From Caprimulgus europaeus (taxonomy: Eukaryota > Chordata > Aves > Caprimulgiformes > Caprimulgidae): 64,000 nucleotides of DNA. The position numbers and the translations under genes are program-made. The stretch covers positions 1,637,138 to 1,701,137 of the forward strand of contig OU015525.1 of assembly GCA_907165065.1 (NCBI GenBank), given 5' to 3'. Positions within the stretch are counted from its first letter, which is position 1. The number at the start of each line of letters is the position of its first letter. Below the pieces are notes generated by a model. It had not been told where the DNA came from and did no database searches. It worked only from the letters and a program-made list of their open reading frames with translations. Shown here one piece after another: positions 24,544-36,325 of this stretch.

Positions 24544-25168
24544 ATCACAGAATCACAGAATGGTTTGGGTTGGAAGGGACCTTAAAGCTCATCCAGTTCC
24601 AATCCCCTTGCCAGCAGCAGGGACACCTTCCACTAGACCAGGTTGCTCAAAGCCTCATCCAACCTGGCCTTCAACACTTCCACGGAGGAGCAGCCACAGC
24701 TTCTCTGGCCAACCTGGGCCAGGGTCTCATCACCCTCACATCAAAGAATTTCTCCCTCACATCTCAGCTCCATCTCCCCTCTGCCACTTTCAAGCCATCA
24801 CCCCTTGTCCTGTCACTCCCTGCCCTTGGCCAAAGTCCCTCCCCAGCCTTCCTGGAGCCCCTTCAGGTACTGGGAGATCACTAGAAGGTCTCCCTGGAGC
24901 CTTCTCTTCTCCAGGCTGAACAGCCCCAACTCTCTCAGCCTGTCCTCACAGCAGAGCTGCTCCAGCCCTAGCATCATCCTGGTGGCCTCCTCTGGACTGG
25001 CTCCAGTAGCTCCATGTCCTTGTGCTGTTGGTGGCCCCAGCACTGGAGGCAGCACTGCAGGGGGGGTCTCAGGAGAGCAGAGCAGAGGGGCAGAATCCCC
25101 TCCCTGGCCCTGCTGCCCACGCTGCTCTGGGTGCAGCCCAGGACACGGTTAGTGGCCTTCTGGGCCTT
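24544..25168 (-). mobile_element. CR1 LINE, group IV, 5'-truncated
   Basis: Tail ATCACAGAATCACAGAATGG on +, [59 protein letters not shown] and [16 protein letters not shown], ending in the KANRVLGC region near 25168. Confidence 0.95.
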
Positions 25169-25593
25169 CATCCTCTGCATGGCCAAAGGGTGCAGGCAAA
25201 GGAGGTTACCCATGGTCATGCATGGACTGAGGATGGAGCCAGGATTAGAATGAACATTCCTGCCTCTCAGCTCTGGTTGCACAGCTGTCCTCTCCCTGGC
25301 CCCAGCTTCACCCTTTGGTTGGGGTTGAGGTTTAGATGCTTTAAACACTCAAATGACAAGTTGGAATGATAGAGATAAGACCTGGACGCAATCTGCTGTG
25401 TCCATTTCTCCACATGGTTCGGGCAGTGTGTTGGCAGGGTGGTTCTTATCCTTTCAGGTAACATTTTTTAGTAAAACCAACCAAAAATGTCCTCCACCTG
25501 GGAATAAAGAGCCTTTTCTACCTGGTGAAGTGCAACCAGGTTGTGTATTAGATGTTTATCAGGAATTTGTAGTGCAACATAGGAATGGGGACT

Positions 25594-25874
25594 CCAAGGA
25601 CCAAGTGACAGGACAAGAGGAAATGGCCTCAAGTTGCACCAAGGGCAGCTGAGATGGGATGTGAGGAAGAATTTCTTTGCTGAAAGGGTTCTCAGGCACT
25701 GGAAGGGGTAGCCCAGGGCAGTGGTGGAGTCCCCATCCCTGGAGGGATTGAAGAGTCGTGTAGACACAGTGCTGAGGGACATGGGTTAGTCTGGGACTGG
25801 TCAGTGTTGGGTTCATGATGGGACTCAATGATCTTAAAGGGCTTTTCCAGTCGAGGCAGTTCAGGGATTCAGTG
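25594..25874 (+). mobile_element. CR1 LINE, group III, 3' third
   Basis: Starts at [13 protein letters not shown] (frame shifted from [10 protein letters not shown]), then the [18 protein letters not shown] sequence, [20 protein letters not shown] and the UTR, with tail GCAGTTCAGGGATTCAGTG. Confidence 0.93.
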
Positions 25875-27327
25875 TTTCAGCACTGGCCTGGCAGAGCAGC
25901 TGTCAGTGCCACCACTCTGTGTGGGTCTGCTCATCTCCCATCACCCAACTCTCATGTTGGATCAGCCTGTGCAAAATGACCGAGGGACATCCTGAGCTGC
26001 TCGTTTGCAGAGCAGTGTCTTGGATTTGCCTCCTAGAAGGTGATTTTGACAGGCTGTGGAAATGTTTAAGCTGAAATCCTTTGTGAAACCACCTGCTCCA
26101 GCCGTTGTCTTTTCCTCCTCTTCCTTTTTCCGTCTCCTGTGTCCGTCTATAGCAGCAAATGCTTCCAGCAGCAGTGATGAAAATTGCCAATTAACTGCCT
26201 GGGAGAAAACAAGGGAACACCAGCTGTGAGCAAACCACTTCTCCCTCCCCATGCTCACCGGTAACCCTATCCCCTTCCCAACTTCTCCCAACACCCCAGA
26301 GGATACACCCCACCCACTTGGGTGTATCTCTTCTAGGGTAGACCAGGGAGATGGCAAACAAATTAAGAAGGGAGACAGGGAAGAAGAGAAACTTCCAACT
26401 GAAGGGTTATTCTGGTGTGCAAGAGCTATCTTTACCCATCTTGGCTCAAGACAGGACTTCCATTTGTAAAGTCCCTACAGAAACATCCAGTTTGGCATCT
26501 AACTCACGACAAACATGTTGGCCTTGGCTTGGCCTCCTTGCCGCAGCTTCAGGAAGCTTCTCGCTCCCTTCACAGGTGCCTTTCCAATTTTAAGATTTGG
26601 TTTGAATGCGTAGAATTGATGGAATTTGGAATGGCCAGCCATCGTCAGATGCAATTACCGTAAATTAACGAAGCATCCAGGGCCGGCACGAAGAGCTGTT
26701 GGCGGCGGGAGGAGCTGGAGATCAGGGCTCTTGAGGCCAACGGGGAATCATGGGGTATTAAAAAAGGGATTCGATGCCTAACACCTCCCTTGGTCATTTT
26801 TGTTGTGGTGATCTCACTCCAATCCTCTTGTTGATTTGCCACTTGGCTCATTGGATTCCTTGTGTCTTGACCCTCCCCACCCTTGTCTGTCAATCTCCTG
26901 GGCTCTGAAGGGTAATTAGTTGTAGGAGCTGATGGAGAGCATGATCTTATTGCTATGGCTGTGCTCCCTTTTCCCTGGATAAAGTCCCTGCTCACTCTCT
27001 GCTTGGTGATACCTTCTTGCAGATCTCCCTCAAAAATCAGAGCTTGTGGTGGGGAAAACCTCATGAGGTCGTGCCAGCAGGGCTGGGTTGGGTGCAGACA
27101 TGTCCCCGTGGTGCTCACAGCTCCTCTTGGGCTGCTGAGCTTGCACATGGGTCTACTCCATGCCCAGAGGCAGAGGAGTTTCTCCTTGGGTTCAAACCTT
27201 TATCTGTTCCATGGTGGATGTCTCAAGGAGTGATCTGAAGGTCTCTGCTCCCTTCCTGGGTTGCTGCTCTCAAGTAACCCCTGAAGATCAGCTCCTAAAT
27301 CCTTCGAGTTAGAAATGTTGAAGGCCT

Positions 27328-27467
27328 TGGAAGTGCTGGAGGCCAGGTTGGATGAGGCTTTGAGCAACCTGGTCTAGTGGAAGGTGTCCCTGCTGATGGC
27401 AGGGGGGTTGGAACTGGATGATCTTTAAGGTCTTTTCCAACCCAAACCATTCCATGATTCTATGATT
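27328..27467 (+). mobile_element. CR1 LINE, group IV, 3' end only
   Basis: About 140 bp: [21 protein letters not shown] sequence, the UTR GTGTCCCTGCTGATGGCAGG and tail CCATTCCATGATTCTATGAT. Confidence 0.94.
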
Positions 27468-27831
27468 GGGTTTTTTCCATCCTGCTGTACCTTCCCTCAC
27501 CAATAATTTTCCAAGGCTTTGGGATGCTTACGGACTGAGAATTGGGGACGGAGTTGGGCAGCATGTCCAGGCATCTCAACTCTTACTCCCATCCTACCAC
27601 CTAGATATGGTCCACCATGAGATTGGCTTTGCCATCAAAAAGGATGCTCTGGAGAGACTAATTTTTAGTTTCTTCACCCTCAACGTGTCTATCACTGACC
27701 GTTCAGAGGTTGGACGTGCCAGTCTGGTTTGGGTACCACCTTCTTAAAGCTGCTCCCCCTTGCTCCTTGCAACAAGGCAGCTCTCCCAATGTCACATATA
27801 CCTGCAAATATCCCTTTTTTGGTCTCTTTTT

Positions 27832-28016
27832 CCTTTTTTTTTTTTTTTTCTTTTTTTTTTGGGCCAATTCCAAAGCTCTGAAACAAATGGGAAGTTCTCG
27901 GTCAGCACCCGCAGCTGTCTGCGTGCTGAGCCTGGCAGCCCTTGATGAGCTGCAGCTTGCAAGAGGCAAACAAGTGGTGAGGTTTTTATTCTTTTTTTTT
28001 TAATTATTTTTTTTTT
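27832..28016. repeat. Two poly-T tracts
   Basis: A T-rich run at 27832-27860 (interrupted once by C) and a second at 27990-28016. They look like independent homopolymer slippage tracts, not a retroposon tail, because no adjacent element ends there. Confidence 0.8.
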
Positions 28017-28513
28017 AAATTCCCCTTTTGCCCCAAGGAATTCAACAGGGCTGGAGAAATCCAGGTGTCTGATTAGCTACGCTTAATTAAGAGCCTGGTA
28101 TTCTGGAGTGAACTTGATGGACTCAATGCAGTCTCAGCAGAAGGGTGGAGACAAGGCTCAGCTCATCCTCCCGTGGGCACGATAATCTGGGCTGCCCAGC
28201 CTTTTGGGAGTGCCTTTTCCCTAATCTTCCCAATTTGATGAGTTTTTTTTTGGGAATAAGCAGCAGGGAAAGGTAATCACAAAGAGGTTTGGGAAGTGAC
28301 AAAGCACAAATTGGTGGTGGTGGCAGTGGAGCAGAACGTTTCTCCTCTCTGTGGAAACCATGGCTGGGTTGGCCACGTCCTGGTTTGTGATTTGGGATAA
28401 AACAGGGCTGTGTGTGCAAATATGGTGATTTTTATCTCCTCAAATGGCAGCAGGATAACATTTTTGGCAGGATAACTCCCTGCCAAACGCTGCATTTAAA
28501 GAGAAACAAACAT

Positions 28514-28613
28514 NNNNNNNNNNNNNNNNNNNNNNNNNNNNNNNNNNNNNNNNNNNNNNNNNNNNNNNNNNNNNNNNNNNNNNNNNNNNNNNNNNNNNNN
28601 NNNNNNNNNNNNN
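28514..28613. other. Assembly gap (100 N)
   Basis: Exactly 100 N, the usual placeholder for a gap of unknown length. A group I CR1 starts 68 bp to the right with its 5' part missing. Translated frames crossing the gap are not real. Confidence 0.99.
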
Positions 28614-28681
28614 CCTCCCCCACTGCCCACTGCTACCAAAAACCTTGCCACGCAAACCCAATACACTATTTTTAAAGGATA

Positions 28682-28978
28682 TGTGCTCTTCACAGTGGTG
28701 TCCAATGATAGGACAAGGGGCAATGGGTGTGAGCTGGAACACAGGAGGTTCTGCTTCAACTTGAGGAGAAACTTCTTTACTGTGAGGGTGACAGAGCACT
28801 GGGACAGGCTGCCCAGGGAGGGTGTGGAGTCTCCTTCTCTGGAGACATTCAAGACCCGCCTGGATGCCTTCCTGTGTGAACTCATCTGGGTGTTCCTGCT
28901 CTGGCAGGGGGGTTGGACTGGATGAACTTTCGAGGTCCCTTCCAATCCCTGACATTCTGTGGTTCTGTGATTCTGTGG
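28682..28978 (+). mobile_element. CR1 LINE, group I, 3' half
   Basis: The frame reads [40 protein letters not shown] and [14 protein letters not shown]. The tail shows three octamers, ATTCTGTG, GTTCTGTG and ATTCTGTG, at 28953-28977. It resembles the copies at 1936 and 59375. It starts 68 bp after the N gap, so it could be longer in reality only if the gap hides a rearrangement. Confidence 0.95.
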
Positions 28979-28999
28979 TATCAGCTGGGTAAATGCTGT

Positions 29000-29110
29000 T
29001 TTAGGGAGATGAGGCTTTGATCCCACTCTCCTGAGCTGGGCAGAGCGCGGCACAGCCGGCTACGGCGTCGGTACCGCGGCACGGGCAGCGTAGCCGGTAA
29101 GTAAGAGACT
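29000..29110 (+). other. GC-rich inverted repeat next to a consensus splice donor
   Basis: CCGGCTACG (29056-29064) and CGTAGCCGG (29089-29097) are perfect inverted repeats around a 24-nt loop that itself contains the palindrome CGGTACCG (29069-29076). GTAAGT follows at 29097-29102, a textbook donor, and TTTTAG at about 29000-29005 could act as an acceptor. About ten CpGs occur in 70 bp. It may be a regulatory element, a non-coding first or alternative exon, or a structured RNA; none is shown. Confidence 0.4.
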
Positions 29111-29780
29111 CACCAGCTCAGTCCATTGCGAGGTAATGAAGTGGAAATGAACTCCCTGCCTGGTGAGGAGAGAGAAGGAGGGAGCAGGAGGGGGGGGATT
29201 AACTCCTGACAGCGGCACTCGGCTGCGGAGATTGATGGGATGTGCTGACGTCGGGTACCAACCACGACCATCTCACTTTGGTGAGCAATTCATCTAAAGG
29301 TTCGGTGATCTGTCATCCTCTCTCCTTCCCTAAACACCGGGAAATTTGTTAGGAGAGATTCAAAAGAGCTTCCACCTTGTGGTTTTTTAGCTGAGTGCTT
29401 CCTCCCCTCTCTCTTTCATCCTGCAGAGAAGGAGTTGAGGTGAGAGGCAAAGGTTTCTAGCTCAAAGACACCTTCAAACTCTGCTGGGGCAGGAGTTTGG
29501 GGGCAGGTTCAGGGCACAGAGCTTTTTTGTGGGACCTCACATTTGTTGTCACATTAATTCAATGATGTAAATGAGGCTTGGATGAATCTGCTGCTATAAG
29601 AACTGCTTGATATTTTTTAAAAATTGGTTTACTGCTGATTTTCTTCTTAAGTGTGAGGCCAAAGTAGAGAATGGATGAGGAGATAGATAATCTCCAACTT
29701 TTGACTCTTCCCCTTGTTCTTTGGAGATGGCTCTAGGGGGCAATACAGACATTTTCTGCTTTTCCCAAAACATTTCATAT
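29111..29780. other. Unique sequence
   Basis: No repeat or exon recognised. The left part keeps several CpGs (GCGGCACTCGGCTGCGG near 29213, TGACGTCGGGTACC near 29247), continuing the GC-rich stretch before it; the right part is ordinary AT-rich intron. Confidence 0.5.
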
Positions 29781-30222
29781 AATCATTGAACGTTGTGAGC
29801 TGGAAGGGACCCACCAGGATGATGGAGTCCAACTGCTGTCCCTGCACAGGACAATCCCAACATTCACACCATGTCCCTGAGGGCCTTGGCCAAGTGCTGC
29901 TGGAATCTTGTCAGGCTTGGTGCCATCAGCACCTCCCTGTGGAGCCTGTGCCAGTGCTCCACCACCCTCTGCCTCAAGAACCTTTTCCTCATGGCCAAGC
30001 TCACCCTCCCCTGCCACATCTTCCTGCCATGGCCTCTGCTCCTGGCGTTGGTGGCCAGAGAGAAGAGCTCAGCGCCTGCCCCTCCTCTTCCCCTTGGGAG
30101 GAAGTTCCAGACCATGATGAGATCTCCTCTCAGTCTCCTCTTCTCCAGGCTGAACAAACCAAGTGCCTTCAGCATCTCTTCATCCAGCTTCCCCTCTAAA
30201 CCCTTCACCAGTTTTGTGGCCC
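29781..30222 (-). mobile_element. CR1 LINE, group II, 5'-truncated
   Basis: The minus frame 29864-30208 is uninterrupted: [38 protein letters not shown] and HWHRLHREVLMA. The tail at left is AATCATTGAACGTTGTGAGC on +. Sixty-odd bases to the right a group III copy begins on the opposite strand, so the two lie head to head. Confidence 0.95.
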
Positions 30223-30289
30223 TAATTTCATGGACCCCTGAAGAAATACAGACAACAGATTGAAATGATGGGATGAAACATTACTGTGA

Positions 30290-30715
30290 GGGGCCTGGAG
30301 CACAAGTGTGCTGAGTTCCCGGCTGAGGGAACTGGGGGTGCTGAGCCTGGAGAAAAGGAGGCTGAGGGGAGACCTTCTGGCTCTGTCAAAGTCCCTTGGA
30401 GGGGGGTGCAGAGAGGTGGGGGTGGGTCTGTTCAACCAAGGAGCAAGGGACAGGACAAGAGGAAATGGGCTCCAGTTGTGCCCAGGGCAGTTGAGATGGG
30501 ATGTGAGGAAGAATTTCTTTGCTGGAAGGGTTCTGAGGCACTGGAAGGGGTTGCCCAGGGCAGTGGTGGAGTCCCCATCCCTGGAGGGATTTAAAAGATG
30601 GGTAGAGGAGGTGCTGAGGGACATGGGTTAGAGGTCAAATTGGTAGTGTTGGGTTCATGATTGGACTTGATGAACTTAAAGTTCTTTTCCAACCACTAAG
30701 ATTTGGTGATTCTCT
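30290..30715 (+). mobile_element. CR1 LINE, group III, 5'-truncated
   Basis: The frame 30308-30631 is open: [40 protein letters not shown] and [20 protein letters not shown]. The UTR is slightly diverged and the tail is ATTTGGTGATTCTCTTC. Confidence 0.95.
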
Positions 30716-31690
30716 TCTATAAGATACACCCCAAAACCCAAACTCAACCATCTCCTCATCCATGGAGCCATGTTCCTTGCAACTACACTCACAATTTGAT
30801 GTCTCTTTTTCACTCTGCACTTGCTGCAACCCTTTCCAGGGCATTTTTCCAACCATTGATTTAAAAATAGACATTTAATCTGATGGCAGGAAGGTTGGTG
30901 ACTACAAAAGTGATGGCTCAACTATGTTCCTAGTACCAGGCTGGTCTGCAGGGTGAATAGCTAATGCTGTGCTGGTGAGACTGGAGAGGGATGATTTAAA
31001 AGCAACCAACCCACTGCTTCATTTAGGACAGTAGAAGAAATGTCAAAGCAGCTTTGGAAGGAGGAAAAAAAAAGGTTAGTTTGGGGTTTTTTAGGGTTGT
31101 TTTTTTAATTTTAATTTTTTTTCCTTGCTTCTGCTGTTGATCCCTTTGTCTGGTGTAGGAGGAATCTGTTTGTCTTTCTCCATCCCAGTTTTTTTGTCTC
31201 TTAAGTGGGGAAAACACTTCTGGGAGATTGAGAAGTGATGTGAAAAAATTCCTCTGAGGTATCCTAAGGGAAGGACAAAATATTCTCCATTACGTTCATC
31301 CCTGAAAGAGACAGTGAGAGGAGGTGCCTTGGGACAAGAAAAGCTTTGAAAATAATGTGCAGGTAGAGAAAAATTCTTGAAAACATGAGAAATAATTAAA
31401 GAGAGGGGGAAAAAAAGGAAGAATAAAGTGAAAATGCCAACATCACTTTTAAACTGGCATCGCGGGGTTGGTGTGTGGGCTATGCCCAAGCACACGCGGC
31501 TTTTTGAGACCAGGGATCTGTGATTTTTATGCTTTATCAATTTGTTTTTTGAGTAGTGCTCGTGCAAAATTAATTTGGTTTTGAGAGGGGACTGAGAGGA
31601 GAGGTGTTGGAGGGTTATTGACATGGGATTAATTTGTTTTTTGGTTCCAAGTTAAATTGATGCTGCTTTTTAATCTGCATCTCAGCTTGG

Positions 31691-32812
31691 CAGGGGTTAA
31701 AGCACCTTTAAACCTCAACTCGAGGTTTTTCTAAGCGTGTTTCTAGCAGAATTAAACCCAAATCTTGAGTAAGGAACCAGATTAATCACATTTTAAGAGC
31801 AAAGCTTGAGTGGTGGAGGGCAGAGAGGTCCCTAGAACCTGGGACCTGGGCTGTGTCAGGGGCTAAAGCACCTTTAAACCTCAGCTTGAGGTTTTTTTTG
31901 GGTGGATTTCTAGCAGAATTAAACCCAAACACTGAGTAAGGATCCAAATTAACCACGTTTTATGGGTGAATCTTGGGTGGTAGAGGGCAAAGTGGGTCCC
32001 TAGAGCCTGACAGGGGCTAAAGCACCTTTAAACCTCAGCTTGAGGTTTTTCTGAGCAGATTTCTAGCAGAATTGAACTCTAACACTGGGTAAGGATCCAG
32101 ATTAATCACATTTTAAGAACAAAGCTGACTGGTGGAGGGCAGAGCAGTCCCTAGAACCTGGGACCTGGGCTGTGGCAGGGGCTAAAGCACCTTTAAACCT
32201 CAGCTTGAGGGTTTTTTGATCAGATTTCTAGCAGAATTTAACCCAAACACTGAATAAGGATCCAAATTAACCACGTTTTATGGGTGAATCTTGGGTGGTG
32301 GAGGGCAGAGTGAGTCCCCAGAGCCTGACAGGGGCTAAAGCACCTTTAAACCTCAGCTTAAGGTTTTTCTTAGCACATTTCTAGCAGAATTAAACCCAAA
32401 TACTGAGAAAGGATCCAGATTAATTACATTTTAAGAACAAAACTGACTGGTGGAGGGCAGAGAGGTCCCTAGAACCTGGGACCTGGAGTGTGTCAGGGGC
32501 TAAAGCACCTTTAAACCTCAGCTTAAGGTTTTTCTTAGCACATTTCTAGCAGAATTAAACCCAAATACTGAGAAAGGATCCAGATTAATTACATTTTAAG
32601 AACAAAACTGACTGGCGGAGGGCAGAGAGGTCCCTAGAACCTGGGACCTGGGCTGTGTCAGGGACTAAAGCACCTTTAAACCTCAGCTTGAGATTTTTCC
32701 AGCAGAATTAAACCCAAATGCTGAGTGAGGATCCAGATTAACCACGTTTTATGGGTGAATCTTGAGCGGTGGAGGGCAGAACAATCCCTAGAGCTTGGGA
32801 CCTGGGCTGAGA
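31691..32812. repeat. Seven-unit tandem array with two alternating unit types
   Basis: The shared motif AGCACCTTTAAACCTCA recurs at 31701, 31867, 32021, 32186, 32339, 32504 and 32669, giving periods of 166, 154, 165, 153, 165 and 165. The longer A units carry ATTAATCACATTTTAAG and AGAACCTGGGACCTGGGCTG. The shorter B units carry ATTAACCACGTTTTATGGGT and AGAGCCTGACAGG. The order is A-B-A-B-A-A-B; the last B has an A-type end and a ~15 bp deletion. The fifth and sixth units differ at only about four positions. Most units contain the short hairpin AAACCTCA-GCT-TGAGGTTT. No coding potential. It does not resemble CR1 or the LTRs. Confidence 0.95.
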
Positions 32813-33448
32813 CTGGTACTGGTATTAATAAAAGGGCAGCTCAGTTGTTAGCCCAGGCTTCCTGCACACAGTTGCTCCAAATCCAGAGGCACAAGTGGCA
32901 TGCCATGTTCCTGTCCCAGTGGTTAACCCCCCCGTGGCAGGGGGAGGATGCCTGGGCAATATTAATAGCCGTACAGTTTGTGAATCGACACGGCTGTACC
33001 GACACCCGACGCCGGCCGCTGTCCCACATGTCACCCTGCAGAGGGACAGGATTACACCAGAGAGTTGCTGGGAGGTTTAAAACCCAAAGCTGCTCTTTCC
33101 AGCATCAGCAGCTCTGTTGGGGATTGGAAACTGCAGCTCTTTTGTTTACATCCCACTTTAATCCTCACTCCTCTGCTTCGGATCGATGCGTAGTCAGGAG
33201 AACAGTTGTTAAATTGAAGTGGGGAGAGTCCTGGAGGTGAAGGTATCAGTGATGACCTCTATTTGTTTTCCACCATAGCTTGCAGCAAGTTGTCCTGACC
33301 ATTCGCTGCCTCAGTTTCCCCATCTGATCAGTGATGCTGTCACCTTAATCCTGCTGAGGATACAACCAGTAACATGCTGTAAGCTGCTCAGATATTGAAA
33401 GAAGAGGAGCGTCTTGGGGTGATAAAGCAGCTATGTGTGTTACAAATG

Positions 33449-34148
33449 ATTGAATCATTGAATGTTGTGAGTTGGAAGGGACCCACAAGGATGATGGAGT
33501 CCAACTCCTGTCCCTGCACAGGACAATCCCAACATTCACACCATGTCCCTGAGGGCCTTGGCCAAATGCTGCTGGAATCTTGTCAGGCTTGGGGCCATGA
33601 GCACCTCCCTGGGGAGCCTGTGCCAGTGCTCCACCACCCTCTGCCTCAAGAACCTTTTCCTCATGGCCAAGCTCACCCTCCCCTGCCACATCTTCCTGTC
33701 ATGGCCTCTGCTCCTGGCGTTGGTGGCCAGAGAGGAGAGCTCAGCGCCTGCCCCTCCTCTTCCCCTTGGGAGGAAGTTCTGGACCATGATGAGATCTCCT
33801 CTCAGTCTCCTCCAGGCTGAACAAACCAAGAGACTCCAGCCTCTCCTCATACCCTTCCCCTCTAAACCCTTCCCAATGTTGTGTCCCTCCTCTGGACACT
33901 CTCCAGCAGCTTTAGATCCTTTTTCTCCCGTGGTGCCCAAACTGCCCCCAGTGCTGGAGGTGAGGCCGCCCCAGTGCAGAGCAGAGCGGGACGATCCCCT
34001 CCCTGGCCCGGCTCGCAGTGCAGGGCTGGGTGCCCCCAGGACACGGGGGTCCCTCTGGGCTGCCAGGACACACTGTTGGCTCATGTTCAACTTGTCATTG
34101 AGCAGAACCCCCAGGTCCCTCTCTGCAGGGCTGCTCTCCAGCTTCTAA
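33449..34148 (-). mobile_element. CR1 LINE, group II, 5'-truncated
   Basis: From the tail ATTGAATCATTGAATGTTGT on +, through WNFLPR-type sequence (here VQNFLP), [14 protein letters not shown] with a small deletion of the FSLEK segment, [12 protein letters not shown] and up to [20 protein letters not shown]. The deletion removes the motif that most other copies keep. Confidence 0.95.
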
Positions 34149-34400
34149 GCTGCGTGATACTTCCAGGCTGAGCCCTCCCTGCAGCCAGGTTTCTTCCAGC
34201 ACTTGCAGCTCTGCTTTCTCCTGCTTGTGATGGAAGCGACTCGCCATCTTTGCAGACCCTTTTTTCCCCAAGTAGGTGCCCCACTTTCCATCCCTCAGGC
34301 TCTGGGTGGCCTTTTGTTCCCAGGGGTGAGAGAGCAGCAAGCTTTTTTCCTAATCACCTGGCTTGATTATCCTCAGGATTCCCTAGCCTGCATGGATAGA

Positions 34401-34514
34401 GAATCTCACACCATCCCAGAATTGCCCCCATTGGAAAAACCCTTTGAGATCATCGAGTCCAATCATTAACCCAACACTGACAAATCCTCAACCAAACCAT
34501 GTCCCTCAGCACTA
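34401..34514 (-). mobile_element. Diverged CR1 LINE 3' end, group III-like
   Basis: CATCCCAGAATTGCCCCCAT, GAGATCATCGAGTCCAATCA and GTCCCTCAGCACTAAG match the group III UTR but with many substitutions; only about 114 bp remain. Confidence 0.85.
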
Positions 34515-35607
34515 AGCTTTACATCAAATGTGGTACAAATTTCTGAACTCTTTCTTATTAATCACTTCCCAGGTTGTTATAAATTGCCAAGGAATTAAAT
34601 ATTGATATTCCACTTCAGTTTTATTGATGAGCATCCTCCTGGGCTGCCGAATCGTCCCAGGTTTTATGAATATGAAAAAAAATCAACAGCTGTTTATTAT
34701 TTGGAAGAGCTTTGAGTTGGGTTGTATTGTTTTATGTCTGGAACCACTTGCATTAATCACAGGGGAGGTTTGGGGTTTATTACTCTCTTCACCAAGAGCT
34801 TTTCGCTCCGTTACGGTACCGATGGCAGGCGGCGAGCTCACGCCGTTGAGGTAACAGATGGTGTTATCTGTGTGGGATGCAGAGTGATGCTGAGAAGTTC
34901 TTGAGCTCTGAACTGGATGTTTTTACCCACCTGAGAGCAAGGATGGCAACTTTTTGGGAGCCTGAAGGCACCATGGACTGTTTCATGTTATCCTTGCCTC
35001 GAATCTCGAGGAGGTGCTGGAGGGGTTGGCAGATCCCCGGCTGCAAACGAAGCGTGGAAGGGGTTGCTCCCTGGGTACATCTTCCCACATGCCTCAAGGT
35101 TTCTTGCTGAAGTGGCTGGTGATCCTGCAGGCACCCAAACATCTCCCTTCTGATATCTTCACCCAGCAGGAAGGGGAAAAAAACTAAAGAGGCAGAAGAT
35201 AAGAGGAGGAATCTGCCTTGTGCTGTTCTATTCGCTCTCCCCAGCCTCTAATTGCTTGAAGACACGGCACCGGCGCTGTCTGTTCCTGGGAGCCACCACC
35301 CTGAAGGAAGCACATTGCTTCCCCAAAGAGCCAACTGATGTCTGGGGACCTCTCTGCCCCATCTGGGACTTGCATAGGTACATCAAGAGGAGAAAATCAT
35401 CCCCGAGAAGCATCTTTGCAAGGTTTTGCTGAGCTTGTAGGAACATTTTACTTAATTGATTTTATTCTGTTATTCTCAGGTATGTTTAACATCTTCTGGA
35501 AGACTGGTTTGTTGGGCTGGAGCTGTCTGAACAGGGAGTTGGGCAGACACTGGGAACAGCACGGATTTAGCTCCAGGAGACAAAGAGTCAGCGAGTCAGC
35601 TGGAACC

Positions 35608-36325
35608 TAGAATCATAGAATAACAGAATGGTTTGGGTGGGAAGGGACCTTCAAGCTCATCCAGTCCCACCCCCCCTGCCAGCAGCAGGGACACCTTCCA
35701 CTGGTGTCCAGGTTGCTCAAAGCCTCATCCAACCTGGCCCAGAACACTTCCAGGGAGGAGCAGCCACAGCTTCTCTGCCCAACCTGGGCCAGGGTCTCAC
35801 CACCCTCACACCAAACAATTTCTTCCTCACATCTCAGCTTCATCTCCCCTCTGCCACTTTCAAGCCATCACCCCTTGTTCTGTCACTCCCTGCCCTTGGC
35901 CAAAGTCCCTCCCCAGCCTTCCTGGAGCCCCTTCAGGTACTGGGAGGCCACTAGAAGGTCTCCCTGGAGCCTTCTCTTCTCCAGGCTGAACAGCCCCAAC
36001 TCTCTCAGCCTGTCCTCACAGCAGAGCTGCTCCAGCCCTGGCATCATCCTGGTGGCCTCCTCTGGCCTGGCTCCAGTGGCTCCATGTCCTTGTGCTGTTG
36101 GTGGCCCCAGCACTGGAGGCAGCACTGCAGGGGGGGGTGTCAGGAGAGCGGAGCAGAGGGGCAGAATCCCCTCCCTGGCCCTGCTGCCCACGCTGCTCTG
36201 GGTGCAGCCCAGGACACGGTTATTGGCTCTGTGCTGCCAGCGCACGGTGCCGGCTCATGTGGAGCTTCTCCTCCCCCAGCACCCCAAGTCCTTCTCCTCA
36301 GGGCTGCTTTCAATCCGTTCATCCC
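35608..36325 (-). mobile_element. CR1 LINE, group IV, 5'-truncated
   Basis: Tail TAGAATCATAGAATAACAGA on +, then all group IV landmarks: [48 protein letters not shown] and [20 protein letters not shown]. It reaches the DEEKLHM region before truncation near 36325. An extra G in the CTGCAGGGGGG run shifts the frame. Confidence 0.96.

Noticed and set aside
28412..28955. Open frames spanning the N run
   Set aside because: They cross the 100-N gap and code only for unknown residues; artefact.
31691..32812. CRISPR-like array
   Set aside because: Units are contiguous and the whole ~160-bp unit repeats; there are no short repeats separated by unique spacers, and the DNA is avian.
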